Positions 44,310-53,205 are shown, numbered from the stretch's first letter. The stretch is 64,000 nt of DNA from Fulvivirga sediminis (GCF_016757215.1 NZ_JAESIY010000004.1:124001-188000); one strand, 5' to 3'. The notes: a model not told the origin generated them from the letters alone. Numbers and translations are program-made.

Positions 44310-46475
44310 TTAAATCAGCCCCAATGTTCTGGGAGTTTCATTATCCAATCCCGCAGATTTAGCAACGCTCATCATTTGACGCAGGCTGTTTTTCACAGAA
44401 TCATCCTGAGTACTGCCCATCATCTTGAATAGTAATGCTGATATAGTGATGTTTTTCACATCTTCCGATGTAAGGTTAAAACTTTTCAGCAGCTCTCCTA
44501 CATTTTCCTTGAAAGAGCTTCCTCCATCAGTACTTAAAAAGGCCGATTTTACATCTGTAGCTACTTCACTACCATTAATAAAGGCATCTATCGATTTTCC
44601 TTTAGCTACAGAACCCGCTATTTGGTTAAAGAACATGCTTTCTCCGCCTATGATATCAATCTTAGCAGACTTCATAGCCTCTGCCAGAACAAGAGCCTGA
44701 GCCTCTGCTATATGCTTACTCACATCAATCTGAGCTAATTCTATGACTCTATCTTTCTCAAGTTTAAGCTTGAACTCTTCATGTTCCACACCTGCACCAT
44801 CCAGTGCTTTCATGGCCGCCGCTTTCTGCTTGATACCTTCTGCATCAGCTTTGAACTTCTCCGCCATTACTCTGGCTTCTGCCATACCTTTTTTCTCATC
44901 AGCAACCGCTTTCACTTCAGTCACTTCAGCATCAGCAGTTCCTTTTTCACGCGTTACTTTAGCAGCCACAAATCCGAGTTTCTCATCTGCCTCAGATTGT
45001 GCAATAGCTTTCAATCTTATGCCTTTAGCTTCAGCGTCAGCCTTCATTTCTATTACAGAAGCTTCAGACTCTCCTTCTTTCTCTTTGGCTTCCGCTTTGG
45101 CAGACATCACTTGTGCCTCAGACATACCTATAGCTGCTTTTTGTGCTGCTTCTGCGTCAGCCAATGTTTTGATAGCTTCAGCTTTATGATTAGCAGCTGC
45201 TTTCTCAGCCTCTGCATCTATTAACGATTTCTTAGCTAGTGAATCAGCTGCTTGTCGGGCTGCTTCTGCCGCTTTTATCTCTTGAACTAAAGCTTCTTCA
45301 GCTTTCTGCTCTGCAATGGTAATAGCTACCATCTTATTTCTATCGGCTTCTGCCTGAGCACGAGTATCTTTAATTTTCTCTTCTTCAGCCACAGTTGCTT
45401 TCTCCACGGTAACACGCTCACGAATCACTTCTTGAATGTTTCTACGCTCTACTTCAAGTGACTTTTCTTTGTCTATACGAGCCAGCTCCACTACTCTTTC
45501 TCTTTCAGTAGCCTCAAGTGCTCTTGCCTGCTCTACTCTTTCAGTTTCTACAGCCTCCGTTTTCTCCTTATTTTTCAGAGCCACCACTATTTGTCTCAGC
45601 TTATTCTCTTCAGCTACACCTACTTCCTCTTCCGTAGCTATACGAGCCTGAGCAGCTTTCATTTCATTTTCCTGACGAACCTTCTCTATCTCCGCCGATT
45701 CTCTTGATCGGATATTTTCAATCTCTCTACGCTGCTGCTCTTCTTTTTCAGTCTGCTGCTTCTCCAGCTCCAAAATGGTTTCCCTGGCTTCAACATCCTG
45801 CTTTTTAATGGTTTTTTCTTTCTCTCTTTCTATAAGGTTAGACTTGATCTTCTCAGTAGATGTGAGCTCAATAATCTTCTTAATACCTTGAGCATCAAGA
45901 ATATTACTTTCATTAAGATCATGAATAGAGGTTTGTTCTACGTAATCAATAGCGCAGTCATCCAGGATATACCCATTGAGATCCGTACCTATTTCATCTA
46001 ATATTCTCTCTTTAAATGCAGCCCTGGAGTTATACAGTTCTACAAATTCAAAGTGCTTACCTACCGTTTTTAAAGCTTCAGAAAATTTAGCATCAAATAG
46101 CATTTCCAGCTGATCTATGTCAGAAGCACGCTTACAACCTATGCTTTGAGCCACATGAATTACATCTTCAGTAGTTTTATTTACTCTTATGAAAAAGCTC
46201 ACTTTAATATCGGCTCTCATATTATCTTTACATATAAGGCCATCTTTACCCAATCTGGATATAGTAAGACTTTTGAGAGTAATATCCATAATTTCTAACT
46301 TATGGATAACGGGTACAATGAAGATCCCAGAGAATGAAACTTTAGCTCCTCCCTGGCCGGTTTTAATAAGCGCTTCTCCTTGAACCGCCTTCTTATACAT
46401 TTTGACGATGACAACAACTATCGCCAAAAGAACAAGACCTACTACCAGTATAGCAGTATAGATTGATGATAACAT
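44310..46475 (-). CDS. YqiK-type flotillin (SPFH) with C-terminal extension
   Basis: A 721-aa membrane protein. One N-terminal transmembrane segment (about 5-27), an SPFH domain (about 28-210, with FVELYNSRAAFKERILDEIGTDLNGYILDDCAIDYV), then some 370 residues of Glu/Ala/Lys-rich coiled coil. E. coli YqiK has 553 residues; here the extra length is mostly a C-terminal domain after about 610 (GGESMFFNQIAGSVAKGKSI) that I cannot assign. Flotillins oligomerise into membrane microdomain scaffolds or cages. It is paired with the YqiJ-like gene 19 nt upstream, as yqiJ-yqiK in E. coli, and is followed by the AAA+ gene. Confidence 0.9.
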   Translation of the reverse strand: MLSSIYTAILVVGLVLLAIVVVIVKMYKKAVQGEALIKTGQGGAKVSFSGIFIVPVIHKLEIMDITLKSLTISRLGKDGLICKDNMRADIKVSFFIRVNKTTEDVIHVAQSIGCKRASDIDQLEMLFDAKFSEALKTVGKHFEFVELYNSRAAFKERILDEIGTDLNGYILDDCAIDYVEQTSIHDLNESNILDAQGIKKIIELTSTEKIKSNLIEREKEKTIKKQDVEARETILELEKQQTEKEEQQRREIENIRSRESAEIEKVRQENEMKAAQARIATEEEVGVAEENKLRQIVVALKNKEKTEAVETERVEQARALEATERERVVELARIDKEKSLEVERRNIQEVIRERVTVEKATVAEEEKIKDTRAQAEADRNKMVAITIAEQKAEEALVQEIKAAEAARQAADSLAKKSLIDAEAEKAAANHKAEAIKTLADAEAAQKAAIGMSEAQVMSAKAEAKEKEGESEASVIEMKADAEAKGIRLKAIAQSEADEKLGFVAAKVTREKGTADAEVTEVKAVADEKKGMAEARVMAEKFKADAEGIKQKAAAMKALDGAGVEHEEFKLKLEKDRVIELAQIDVSKHIAEAQALVLAEAMKSAKIDIIGGESMFFNQIAGSVAKGKSIDAFINGSEVATDVKSAFLSTDGGSSFKENVGELLKSFNLTSEDVKNITISALLFKMMGSTQDDSVKNSLRQMMSVAKSAGLDNETPRTLGLI

Positions 46476-46493
46476 ATTATGTAGTTTAAATTA

Positions 46494-47126
46494 TTAATTA
46501 TAAGGTTCGATTAAGTATAAGTTGAGATCCTGATTGTACTCTAACACGAGTCCAGTATCTCCTTTTTGCATCTCCATGCCTTTAATGGTCCTCACACTTA
46601 GTATGTGAGGAGCTCCATTAGTTTTCACTTGGGCTTGTCCTGTTTTACTCTCTGTGGCAGCTATAGTTATAGCACATATTTTACCTATTATACTATCGTA
46701 TTCATTCTCCTTTTCCAGCTTTTGATAAAGCTTAACAAAGGGATAAGTAAGAATTTTAGTTATAAAAAGACCAACAAATAGACTCCCAAACAATACAAAT
46801 AGACCTATTAAAAATGAGGAATTACCTATGAAATAATTGATGTTTATGCACAATAACCAAGTTGGAATAATCCAAAATGAGAGAAAGATCATAAAAGGTA
46901 TCTTTCCGAGGTTAAAAAATGACAATATTGAATTTAACCAGATAACAGAACTGCCTTCAACTTCCACATCGGCATCAGCATCTACGTCTACATCCATATC
47001 AAAATCAAAAACATCTATATCGAAAATTCCGATGATGACCGTGACCCAATAGATCACAATGAAAATAGACAAAGCGGTTATAATTATGTTCGCAGGGTTC
47101 ACTGCTACTTCAAGTAATTCACCCAT
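46494..47126 (-). CDS. YqiJ-like OB-fold membrane protein (DUF1449/NfeD-related)
   Basis: A 210-aa protein with an N-terminal membrane segment (about 12-35), an acidic loop of alternating Asp and hydrophobic residues (FDIDVFDFDMDVDVDADADV), two more membrane segments (about 80-125) and a C-terminal OB-like beta barrel (about 145-210, IIGKICAITIAATESKTGQA). The layout is that of YqiJ/NfeD partners of SPFH proteins. It overlaps neither neighbour: 11 nt after pspA, 19 nt before the flotillin. The Asp-rich loop is a plausible divalent-cation or ion-sensing patch and is the unusual feature. Confidence 0.8.
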   Translation of the reverse strand: MGELLEVAVNPANIIITALSIFIVIYWVTVIIGIFDIDVFDFDMDVDVDADADVEVEGSSVIWLNSILSFFNLGKIPFMIFLSFWIIPTWLLCININYFIGNSSFLIGLFVLFGSLFVGLFITKILTYPFVKLYQKLEKENEYDSIIGKICAITIAATESKTGQAQVKTNGAPHILSVRTIKGMEMQKGDTGLVLEYNQDLNLYLIEPYN

Positions 47127-47137
47127 TTTAATTTTAT

Positions 47138-47851
47138 TTATTCTTCTTTTTTAATTCCAATTTTAGCTTTTAGCTTAGCCAGCTCATCACTAGCACTTGC
47201 ACTACCTGTTTCAGCCAGTTTTCTATCTATTTCTTCATCAATACTTCTGCTCTCATTAGCTATTTCTCCATAAGACTCCGCCAAAGCTTCTTCTTGAGCC
47301 ACCTTATCCTTCATCCTCTCTAGCATAGACACTGTACTGCTTGAGTCAATCTGAGCCATTTGCTTATTGATATTTTTGGTGGCAGTACTCACTTTAACTC
47401 TTGCCTTCAAGGTCTTCAATTCATTTTCCCATTTAGCTATGGTACTTCTCAATCTTTTGACATTGCTCTCTAATTTAGCAACAGAATCATCATATTGCTG
47501 CTGCTCTCCCATAGATCTTGATACATGTTTCAAGTTTTCTTCTTTTTGTATCAAAGCCTCAGAAGCTAATCTATCGGCCTCTGAAGATTCTATTTCTCCT
47601 TTCTCTGCTCTTTGTAATAGCATTATAGCCTTTTGCTCATAATCTTGTGCTTTAGACTTATAAGTCTGCACATCATTTTTAGACCTTATAGCCATAGCTT
47701 TTACCTGAGCCAAAGCATTTAAAGCTTTGTCAAGGTCTTCTTTCATATCTCTAATACCTTGTTCTGTGAGCTTTATAGGATCTTCTAATTTATCAATTGC
47801 TGAATGGGCTTCTGACTGCCCTATCTTAAATAATCTTCCAAAGATATTCAT
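47138..47851 (-). CDS. pspA: PspA/IM30-family membrane-remodelling protein
   Basis: A 237-aa PspA/Vipp1 family member of the bacterial ESCRT-III superfamily. It is almost wholly helical coiled coil: the amphipathic N-terminal helix MNIFGRLFKIGQSEAHSAID, then DPIKLTEQGIRDMKEDLDKA and EQKAIMLLQRAEKGEIESSE, typical of the family. It binds stressed inner membrane, assembles rods or rings and stops proton leak. Located 12 nt after the YbjN-like gene and 11 nt before the YqiJ-like gene, in a row with the flotillin. Confidence 0.92.
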   Translation of the reverse strand: MNIFGRLFKIGQSEAHSAIDKLEDPIKLTEQGIRDMKEDLDKALNALAQVKAMAIRSKNDVQTYKSKAQDYEQKAIMLLQRAEKGEIESSEADRLASEALIQKEENLKHVSRSMGEQQQYDDSVAKLESNVKRLRSTIAKWENELKTLKARVKVSTATKNINKQMAQIDSSSTVSMLERMKDKVAQEEALAESYGEIANESRSIDEEIDRKLAETGSASASDELAKLKAKIGIKKEE

Positions 47852-47863
47852 GTCTTCTAATTT

Positions 47864-48259
47864 TTAGTGTTTTGACAATTCAATTAACTCATTTGAAAAT
47901 TCGCTAAGCAATAGGCCCAATGAGTTAAAAACGGCCTCTAGCTCATTAAAGTCAAGGTTTTCGAGTTGTAAAGTATCTCTAAAAATGACTTTCTTCCCAG
48001 TATCATCCAGCACAAAGGCTCCGTGTATAATGTCTCTGTTTTTCTGCATGAGTCTGATGTAAGTACTTGCTGAGGTATCCTTCACTTCAAAAATGAATTG
48101 TTCTAATATCAAAATAGGATCAGCGCAGCCCAGTACCATGTTACTAACCCCTGACCGCTCATCACTCACTACGAAAACACATTCATCTTCGCTTTCATAA
48201 GTGATATCAAAATCAAGGTCTATCAGGTATTCTCGTACTTTTTTAAAATATTCGTTCAT
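47864..48259 (-). CDS. YbjN/Tir-chaperone-like small protein
   Basis: A 131-aa acidic protein with the alpha-beta(4-5)-alpha layout of YbjN/type III secretion chaperone-like domains: MNEYFKKVREYLIDLDFDI, then TYIRLMQKNRDIIHGAFVLDDTG and a final helix LNSL-like FNSLGLLLSEFSNELIEL. It is first in the PspA row. Small proteins of this sort (YjfI/DUF2170 in E. coli beside the PspA homologue YjfJ) commonly precede pspA paralogues; whether this one is DUF2170 or YbjN I cannot decide. Likely a binding partner of PspA. Confidence 0.6.
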   Translation of the reverse strand: MNEYFKKVREYLIDLDFDITYESEDECVFVVSDERSGVSNMVLGCADPILILEQFIFEVKDTSASTYIRLMQKNRDIIHGAFVLDDTGKKVIFRDTLQLENLDFNELEAVFNSLGLLLSEFSNELIELSKH

Positions 48260-48288
48260 GTAGAATAGTATTAATACTTAAAAAAGAT

Positions 48289-48321
48289 CAAAAGTAATTC
48301 AATTTATACGAATAAATCAAA
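48289..48321 (-). promoter_or_regulatory. promoter of the PspA-flotillin-AAA+ row
   Basis: Bacteroidota-type promoter on the minus strand: -7 TACTTTTG (48289-48296) and -33 TTTG (48318-48321) with a 21-nt spacer, about 30 nt before the YbjN-like start at 48259. Confidence 0.6.
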
Positions 48322-48410
48322 ATTCACATTTCAATTCATTCTAAAATTTCAGGGTGGTATGTCATTATAGTGTTTCATAATTCAATAATAATAAATTAAT
48401 TCTATTTTTA

Positions 48411-48458
48411 CTAGCGTTGCTCATTTTATTAGCAATCATTTATTTATATTTACGCTAG
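48411..48458. promoter_or_regulatory. nested inverted repeats, candidate operator
   Basis: Outer pair CTAGCGT (48411-48417) / ACGCTAG (48452-48458) and inner pair TTGCT (48417-48421) / AGCAA (48431-48435), in the 252-nt region between the divergent YbjN-like and XRE genes. Likely site for the XRE regulator. Confidence 0.4.
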
Positions 48459-48511
48459 CATTTTAAAAAAGGTTATACCATTTTTGAAAAATATTTCTAC
48501 TAAACGGTATT

Positions 48512-49276
48512 ATGTCATTTATAGGAAAGAATATCAAGAAAATCAGGGCGGTCAAAAAAATGAGCCAATCAGACTTCGCACAGCTGTTCAACCTGGCTCG
48601 CCCAAGTGTAGGTGCTTACGAGGAAGGAAGAACGGAGCCTAAAATTGAGACCCTCATACAAATAGCAAAGCATTTTGAGCTTTCGATAGACACTCTACTC
48701 ACTAAAGAGCTCACGATCAACGAACTATACAAATTCGATATTTTTAAAAAAGAATTCTCAAGGGAGGAAAAAGAAGCCATTACTGATAAGGATGATGTTG
48801 CCGAGCAAACGCCATTTATATCTTTAGAAAAGCATTTAGATTATATTGTGAGCTTTCAAAACAAAGACTTCATCAATAAACTACCTGCAATCCATTTTCC
48901 CTTCACCCAACATAAGAAGTCCAGGGCCTTCCAGATCAATGGCAATGAGATGGTAGTAGAGAACCAAGGCATACATCATAAAGACATCTTACTCTGCTTG
49001 CCCACTACTATTGAAGATGTAGAGAAAGGCCTTTTATATGTTATCATCACTAAGAATGACATTCTGGTGAGGCGTTTTTCCAGACACAACACGTCATATG
49101 TTTTCAAAGCCGACAACCCTGCCTTTGATTCTTTGAGAGTTCAAGCCAACGAAATACTAGAAATTTGGAAAGCAGATGCTATTTTTAGTAAAAATCTGGA
49201 ATCTCCTTCCAGGCTCGAAGAAAGGGTAAGCACTCTGGAAGAACAGGTAAAGAAGCTACTTACTGAATTAGGATAA
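48512..49276 (+). CDS. XRE regulator with S24-like domain lacking catalytic residues
   Basis: A 254-aa regulator. Residues 1-65 are a helix-turn-helix (IRAVKKMSQSDFAQLFNLAR, then SVGAYEEGRTEPKIETL). Residues about 120-225 follow the LexA/CI S24 peptidase fold, but the catalytic Ser motif GDSM reads GNEM (Ser to Glu) and the Lys strand reads ILVRRF (Lys to Arg), so self-cleavage is not expected. A coiled-coil end (LEERVSTLEEQVKKLL) should mediate oligomerisation. It is divergent from the PspA row and is its probable regulator, perhaps sensing a ligand with the dead S24 domain. Confidence 0.8.
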   Translation: MSFIGKNIKKIRAVKKMSQSDFAQLFNLARPSVGAYEEGRTEPKIETLIQIAKHFELSIDTLLTKELTINELYKFDIFKKEFSREEKEAITDKDDVAEQTPFISLEKHLDYIVSFQNKDFINKLPAIHFPFTQHKKSRAFQINGNEMVVENQGIHHKDILLCLPTTIEDVEKGLLYVIITKNDILVRRFSRHNTSYVFKADNPAFDSLRVQANEILEIWKADAIFSKNLESPSRLEERVSTLEEQVKKLLTELG

Positions 49277-49296
49277 GAGATTTCTAATCACAAAAA

Positions 49297-49322
49297 AAGG
49301 CCGATTGATTGCAATCGGCCTT
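49297..49322 (+). terminator. bidirectional terminator between XRE gene and dnaN
   Basis: An 11-bp perfect stem AAGGCCGATTG (49297-49307) with CAATCGGCCTT (49312-49322) and a 4-nt loop, with an A-run upstream (T-run for the minus strand). It separates two convergent genes. Confidence 0.85.
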
Positions 49323-49350
49323 AGTATATATAATATTTTAATTTAATGTC

Positions 49351-50475
49351 TTATACGTAATTGTTAAGCATTACAGGCATCACCAACATAAGAATGTCTT
49401 CATTATCACTTTTATCGGTAGGTATTAAAAGCCCAGCTTTATTCGGCTCAGAAAGTCTCAACTCTACTTTATCAGAATCTACATTATTAAGCATTTCGAT
49501 AAGGAATTTAGCATTGAAGCCTATTTCTATATCTTCTCCATCATGCTCACATGATAATCTCTCATTTGCCTCATTAGCAAAGTCCAAATCTTCCGCAGAA
49601 ATCTGAAGTTCACTACCAGTGATCTTAAGCCTTACCTGGTGTGTGGTTTTATTGGCGTAAATAGCGATCCTCTTCAAAGAGCTCAACAACTCTGAGCGAT
49701 CGATAAACATGGTATTAGTATTATCTACTGGAATTACGTTTTCATAATCAGGGAAACGCTCATCTATCAGCCTACATATCATTCTGATATTATTGAATCG
49801 GAAGAAAGCATTCGACACGTTAAACTCTACCGAAACATTGGTATTTTCAGATGGTAATGTAGATTTAAGCAAGTTAAGCGCCTTTCTTGGAATGATGATA
49901 GCATTACCATTTTCAGAAGCCACATCCACCCTTCTATATCTTATCAACCTATGACCATCCGTAGAAACAAAGGTAGTGTTAGTATCAGTAAGATTCATAT
50001 ACACACCTGTCATAGCTGGCCTTAACTCATCATTACTGGTAGCGAATATAGTATTGTTAATAGCGCTGCTCAGCACTTCAGTAGACATATCTACAGAAAA
50101 ATCATCAGAAACGGTAGGCACCTTAGGGAAATCAGTAGCATTTTCACCAGCAAGCTTATATCGACCATTATCACTGCTAATTTCCACACTGTACGTATCT
50201 TCATCAATTGAAAAAGTTACCGGCTGCTCCGGCAGGTTTTTCAAGGTCTCCAATAATATCTTAGCTGGCACAGCTATGTTACCGTTCTCTTTGGATTCCA
50301 CCTCTATCTCAGTGATCATAGACGTCTGCAAGTCTGATGCCGTAACTGTAAGCTTACCTTCTTCAATTTCAAAAAGGAAATTTTCAAGAATAGGCACTAC
50401 CGGATTGGTAGTAATTACACCATTGATACTAGCTAGCTGCTTTAAAAGTGATGATGACGAGACTATAAATTTCAT
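49351..50475 (-). CDS. dnaN: DNA polymerase III beta sliding clamp
   Basis: A 374-aa three-domain clamp that holds the replicative polymerase on DNA. Typical elements are KFIVSSSSLLKQLASINGVI at the start, AGENATDFPKVP, TDGHRLIRYRR and the closing IPTDKSDNEDILMLVMPVML. Length is normal. It is not beside dnaA or recF here, as is usual in Bacteroidota. It is the last gene on the strand of the gld row, about 80 nt after the DUF4340 gene, and ends at a shared terminator. Confidence 0.97.
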   Translation of the reverse strand: MKFIVSSSSLLKQLASINGVITTNPVVPILENFLFEIEEGKLTVTASDLQTSMITEIEVESKENGNIAVPAKILLETLKNLPEQPVTFSIDEDTYSVEISSDNGRYKLAGENATDFPKVPTVSDDFSVDMSTEVLSSAINNTIFATSNDELRPAMTGVYMNLTDTNTTFVSTDGHRLIRYRRVDVASENGNAIIIPRKALNLLKSTLPSENTNVSVEFNVSNAFFRFNNIRMICRLIDERFPDYENVIPVDNTNTMFIDRSELLSSLKRIAIYANKTTHQVRLKITGSELQISAEDLDFANEANERLSCEHDGEDIEIGFNAKFLIEMLNNVDSDKVELRLSEPNKAGLLIPTDKSDNEDILMLVMPVMLNNYV

Positions 50476-50555
50476 TACTGATGTCGATTACGTATAGTTA
50501 AGTTTAAAACTCGGTAAAGTTAAAAATAAAATCATTCACAAGAAACGTTATATTT

Positions 50556-51509
50556 TTAAATCGGCTGTTTCTTTTTCTTAAAAAAACCTTTAGGACGCAA
50601 AATTTTACGCATCTTGGAAAGATCAAATATAGCATAATCAGTAGAATCTTTTCTACCAATTATCTCTCGATTATTTTCCAATGCCTGATACACTTCCAGT
50701 GTATAAATCTTATCCGCTACATCGTGTACCATGATTATAGCTTGAGGCTCTTGATCTACTAACTCCTGATACTCTGCTACTTCCTTTTGATTAAGGAAGT
50801 CATTAGCATAGAGCAACGATACATCATCAAGAAAATCGGTAAGCCTCGAGGAGTCTGTTTCAACAAGCCCCCTTACCTCATAAAAGCTAGAGTCAAAGCC
50901 CACGGAAAAACCATTATCAGGATGTTCGCTATAGGCTACTTCTACTCCTTTTAGATTCGCCCAATTAAAATCGAAAATTCGTGGATTTCTCCATCCATTC
51001 TGATCTAATTCATAAATACCAGCCAAATAACTTCTATATCCGGGTATTTCCACAATATACGCCTGAGATCCAGGACTTTCAGCCATATAGGTGATTTTAT
51101 TTTCATTATCACCCAATACATAGAAATCTTTCACAGCATTAGCCCCTTCAAAATAAGTCACATGGACACCTTTCTCTTCAAAGGCCTGCTGCAATGAGTC
51201 TTGCTGCTGCCTAGCGGCCATTCTACGTACCCTCTGCTGCTTAAGTAGAGCAAAAACAACACTCACACGCTGTGGATCAGCATCATAAGCATTATTCAAC
51301 TGCCACTGGGCACCATTAAAAGTAAGGTTGTTTTTTTCTTCACCTTGTTCAAAAACTACTTGACCAATAGCCGAAGGATCTTCATAAGCAAAAATAGTCC
51401 TATCTACCTCCAGCTTATCGGCGGGCCTAGTCACATAATAAGCCACCACGGTAGCTATCATCAGAAGTACCAGCACCACTATCAGCTTTATATTTCTTTT
51501 TCTTTGCAT
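50556..51509 (-). CDS. DUF4340-domain protein
   Basis: A 317-aa membrane-anchored protein. One N-terminal transmembrane segment (about 8-25, LIVVLVLLMIATVVAYYV) precedes a periplasmic beta-rich domain with the spaced FVLGDNE-like YVLGDNENKITY and WRNPRIFDFNWANLKGVEV features of DUF4340. It starts 7 nt after the gldG stop, so it is cotranscribed with gldA-F-G and is probably a fourth component of that transporter. Confidence 0.85.
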   Translation of the reverse strand: MQRKRNIKLIVVLVLLMIATVVAYYVTRPADKLEVDRTIFAYEDPSAIGQVVFEQGEEKNNLTFNGAQWQLNNAYDADPQRVSVVFALLKQQRVRRMAARQQQDSLQQAFEEKGVHVTYFEGANAVKDFYVLGDNENKITYMAESPGSQAYIVEIPGYRSYLAGIYELDQNGWRNPRIFDFNWANLKGVEVAYSEHPDNGFSVGFDSSFYEVRGLVETDSSRLTDFLDDVSLLYANDFLNQKEVAEYQELVDQEPQAIIMVHDVADKIYTLEVYQALENNREIIGRKDSTDYAIFDLSKMRKILRPKGFFKKKKQPI

Positions 51510-51516
51510 GAACTAC

Positions 51517-53205
51517 TTACTTGGTAAATCCAGTATATTTCTTTTTCCTTAAGTAAAATCTTATGATCCCATAAATAATAATGAGCAATACCGGCAAAAC
51601 CATATTAATAATTTGCCACTTAGTTTTCTCTCTGCTCACCTGAACTTTATCCAAAGGCCTTATTTTAAATTCTTTATTTCTAGCCGTAATTAAACCTTGA
51701 TCATCTAGCATGTAAGCCAGCGAATTGAGGAGAAACCCCTGATTGGCGAATTCAGTCTGCGCAAAAGGGTAAAAGCCGAGAGGCTGAGGGTCACCACTTC
51801 GATTATTGATTTCATTTTTAGCAATATCTCCATCACTTACCACCAACAACTTGGCACCTTCCGCTGCTGTACCGAAAAAATCTTCATCAGATACATTCTC
51901 AGGCTTAAACCTGTTTTTATATAATGAACTAAAATTACCCTCTAACAGGTAAGCCACAGGTAAAAACGGCTTATTGAGCATTTCTGGAGTTAAGTTTTTC
52001 CTTAGATCCTGAACTGAAACATTTACAGGCGCGGTAACTGATCGAGCATATTGAGAACTAAATAACAAAGGCGTTTTTTTTACGCCATCCACACGAATAC
52101 TGTCGATGGTAGAGGCAAATTTAAGCAGCACTGCATCCATATTTCTGGTAATAGGATGATTAGCAAATTTATTAATGATAGGGAAAAAAGGCCAGTTTTC
52201 AAGGCTAAGCTGTGGCTGATCACCCATATTACCTACTACTATTGGATATTTAGCTGCCATCTGATCCTGAATCAGATCATTATTTAACCTGATTCCATAC
52301 TTAAAGAGTTGATCATCTAAGTTAAGATCATAAGGAAAAGCAAAATTCATTGACGCTGATGCACTGTCCATATTCGCATGCATTTTATCAAGCAGCAGCA
52401 TTACTTTCCCTCCCTTCATCAGGTATTGATCTAAGTAATACTTTTCTGTTTCGCTAAAGTTCTTCTTAGGCTTAGCCACTATCATAGCATCGTAATCACT
52501 TAAATCTCTATCTAACTTTTCTTTACCTAAATCATAAAGGTTAGCTAGAGCAGCGGTATAGCTAGCCATTTCCAGCGAATCTAGCTCATCATGACCTCGT
52601 ATTACAGCCACCTTCTTTCTTGACAAGGTAGTTAGCCCACGAATAGCTGATGCCATTTCATATTCTATTCCTTCAATAGATTGATTTAATTTTTCTTCAG
52701 CGCTGGAGGCTTTATTTCCCTTTAGCAGCATTACACCCCTCTCTACACCTCCATAAGAGATCAGTGCCCCTGGAAATATCAACTTTTCAACCCTGTTGCC
52801 ATTTTGTTCATCAATAATGTTAGTAGGCTGAATTCCCTTAGCCATCAAACTCCTCATAAATTCACCGCGAGCTTTTTCACTCATAGCAGCAGTGGGATCA
52901 TTAAAGGTATATTGAATATTATCACCTGAATACACTCTAAACTCTTCCAGCGTTTCTCTTATCGATCTTTGCAGGCGTTTGAAACCAGAATTGAGCTCTC
53001 CATCCAGATAAACTTCCACATATACTACATCATCCAGATCTCGTAGCATTTCTTTGGTGGGTTCCTTTATGGTATATCTTCCTTCTTCAGTAAGATCAAG
53101 ACGAAAAAATTGAGATGAGGCTATAATATTAATAAGTACCACAGCCACCACACCTATAAAAAACCTTAAAAAGGACTCTAATTTTCTACTATTCAAAGCT
53201 ACCAT
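51517..53205 (-). CDS. gldG: GldG, gliding-motility ABC transporter auxiliary component
   Basis: A 562-aa protein with an N-terminal transmembrane helix (about 12-31), a large periplasmic domain of the ABC-auxiliary type (ITDEQNGNR-like IIDEQNGNRVEKLIFPGAL; VAVIRGHDELDSLE) and a C-terminal transmembrane helix followed by RFYLRKKKYTG. In Flavobacterium johnsoniae GldA, GldF and GldG form an ABC complex required for gliding. Overlap of 7 nt with gldF indicates coupling. Confidence 0.9.
   Translation of the reverse strand: MVALNSRKLESFLRFFIGVVAVVLINIIASSQFFRLDLTEEGRYTIKEPTKEMLRDLDDVVYVEVYLDGELNSGFKRLQRSIRETLEEFRVYSGDNIQYTFNDPTAAMSEKARGEFMRSLMAKGIQPTNIIDEQNGNRVEKLIFPGALISYGGVERGVMLLKGNKASSAEEKLNQSIEGIEYEMASAIRGLTTLSRKKVAVIRGHDELDSLEMASYTAALANLYDLGKEKLDRDLSDYDAMIVAKPKKNFSETEKYYLDQYLMKGGKVMLLLDKMHANMDSASASMNFAFPYDLNLDDQLFKYGIRLNNDLIQDQMAAKYPIVVGNMGDQPQLSLENWPFFPIINKFANHPITRNMDAVLLKFASTIDSIRVDGVKKTPLLFSSQYARSVTAPVNVSVQDLRKNLTPEMLNKPFLPVAYLLEGNFSSLYKNRFKPENVSDEDFFGTAAEGAKLLVVSDGDIAKNEINNRSGDPQPLGFYPFAQTEFANQGFLLNSLAYMLDDQGLITARNKEFKIRPLDKVQVSREKTKWQIINMVLPVLLIIIYGIIRFYLRKKKYTGFTK

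Noticed and set aside
44743-45224. Long Ser/Phe-rich antisense frames inside the flotillin gene
   Set aside because: Produced by the Ala/Glu codon repeat of the coiled coil on the other strand.
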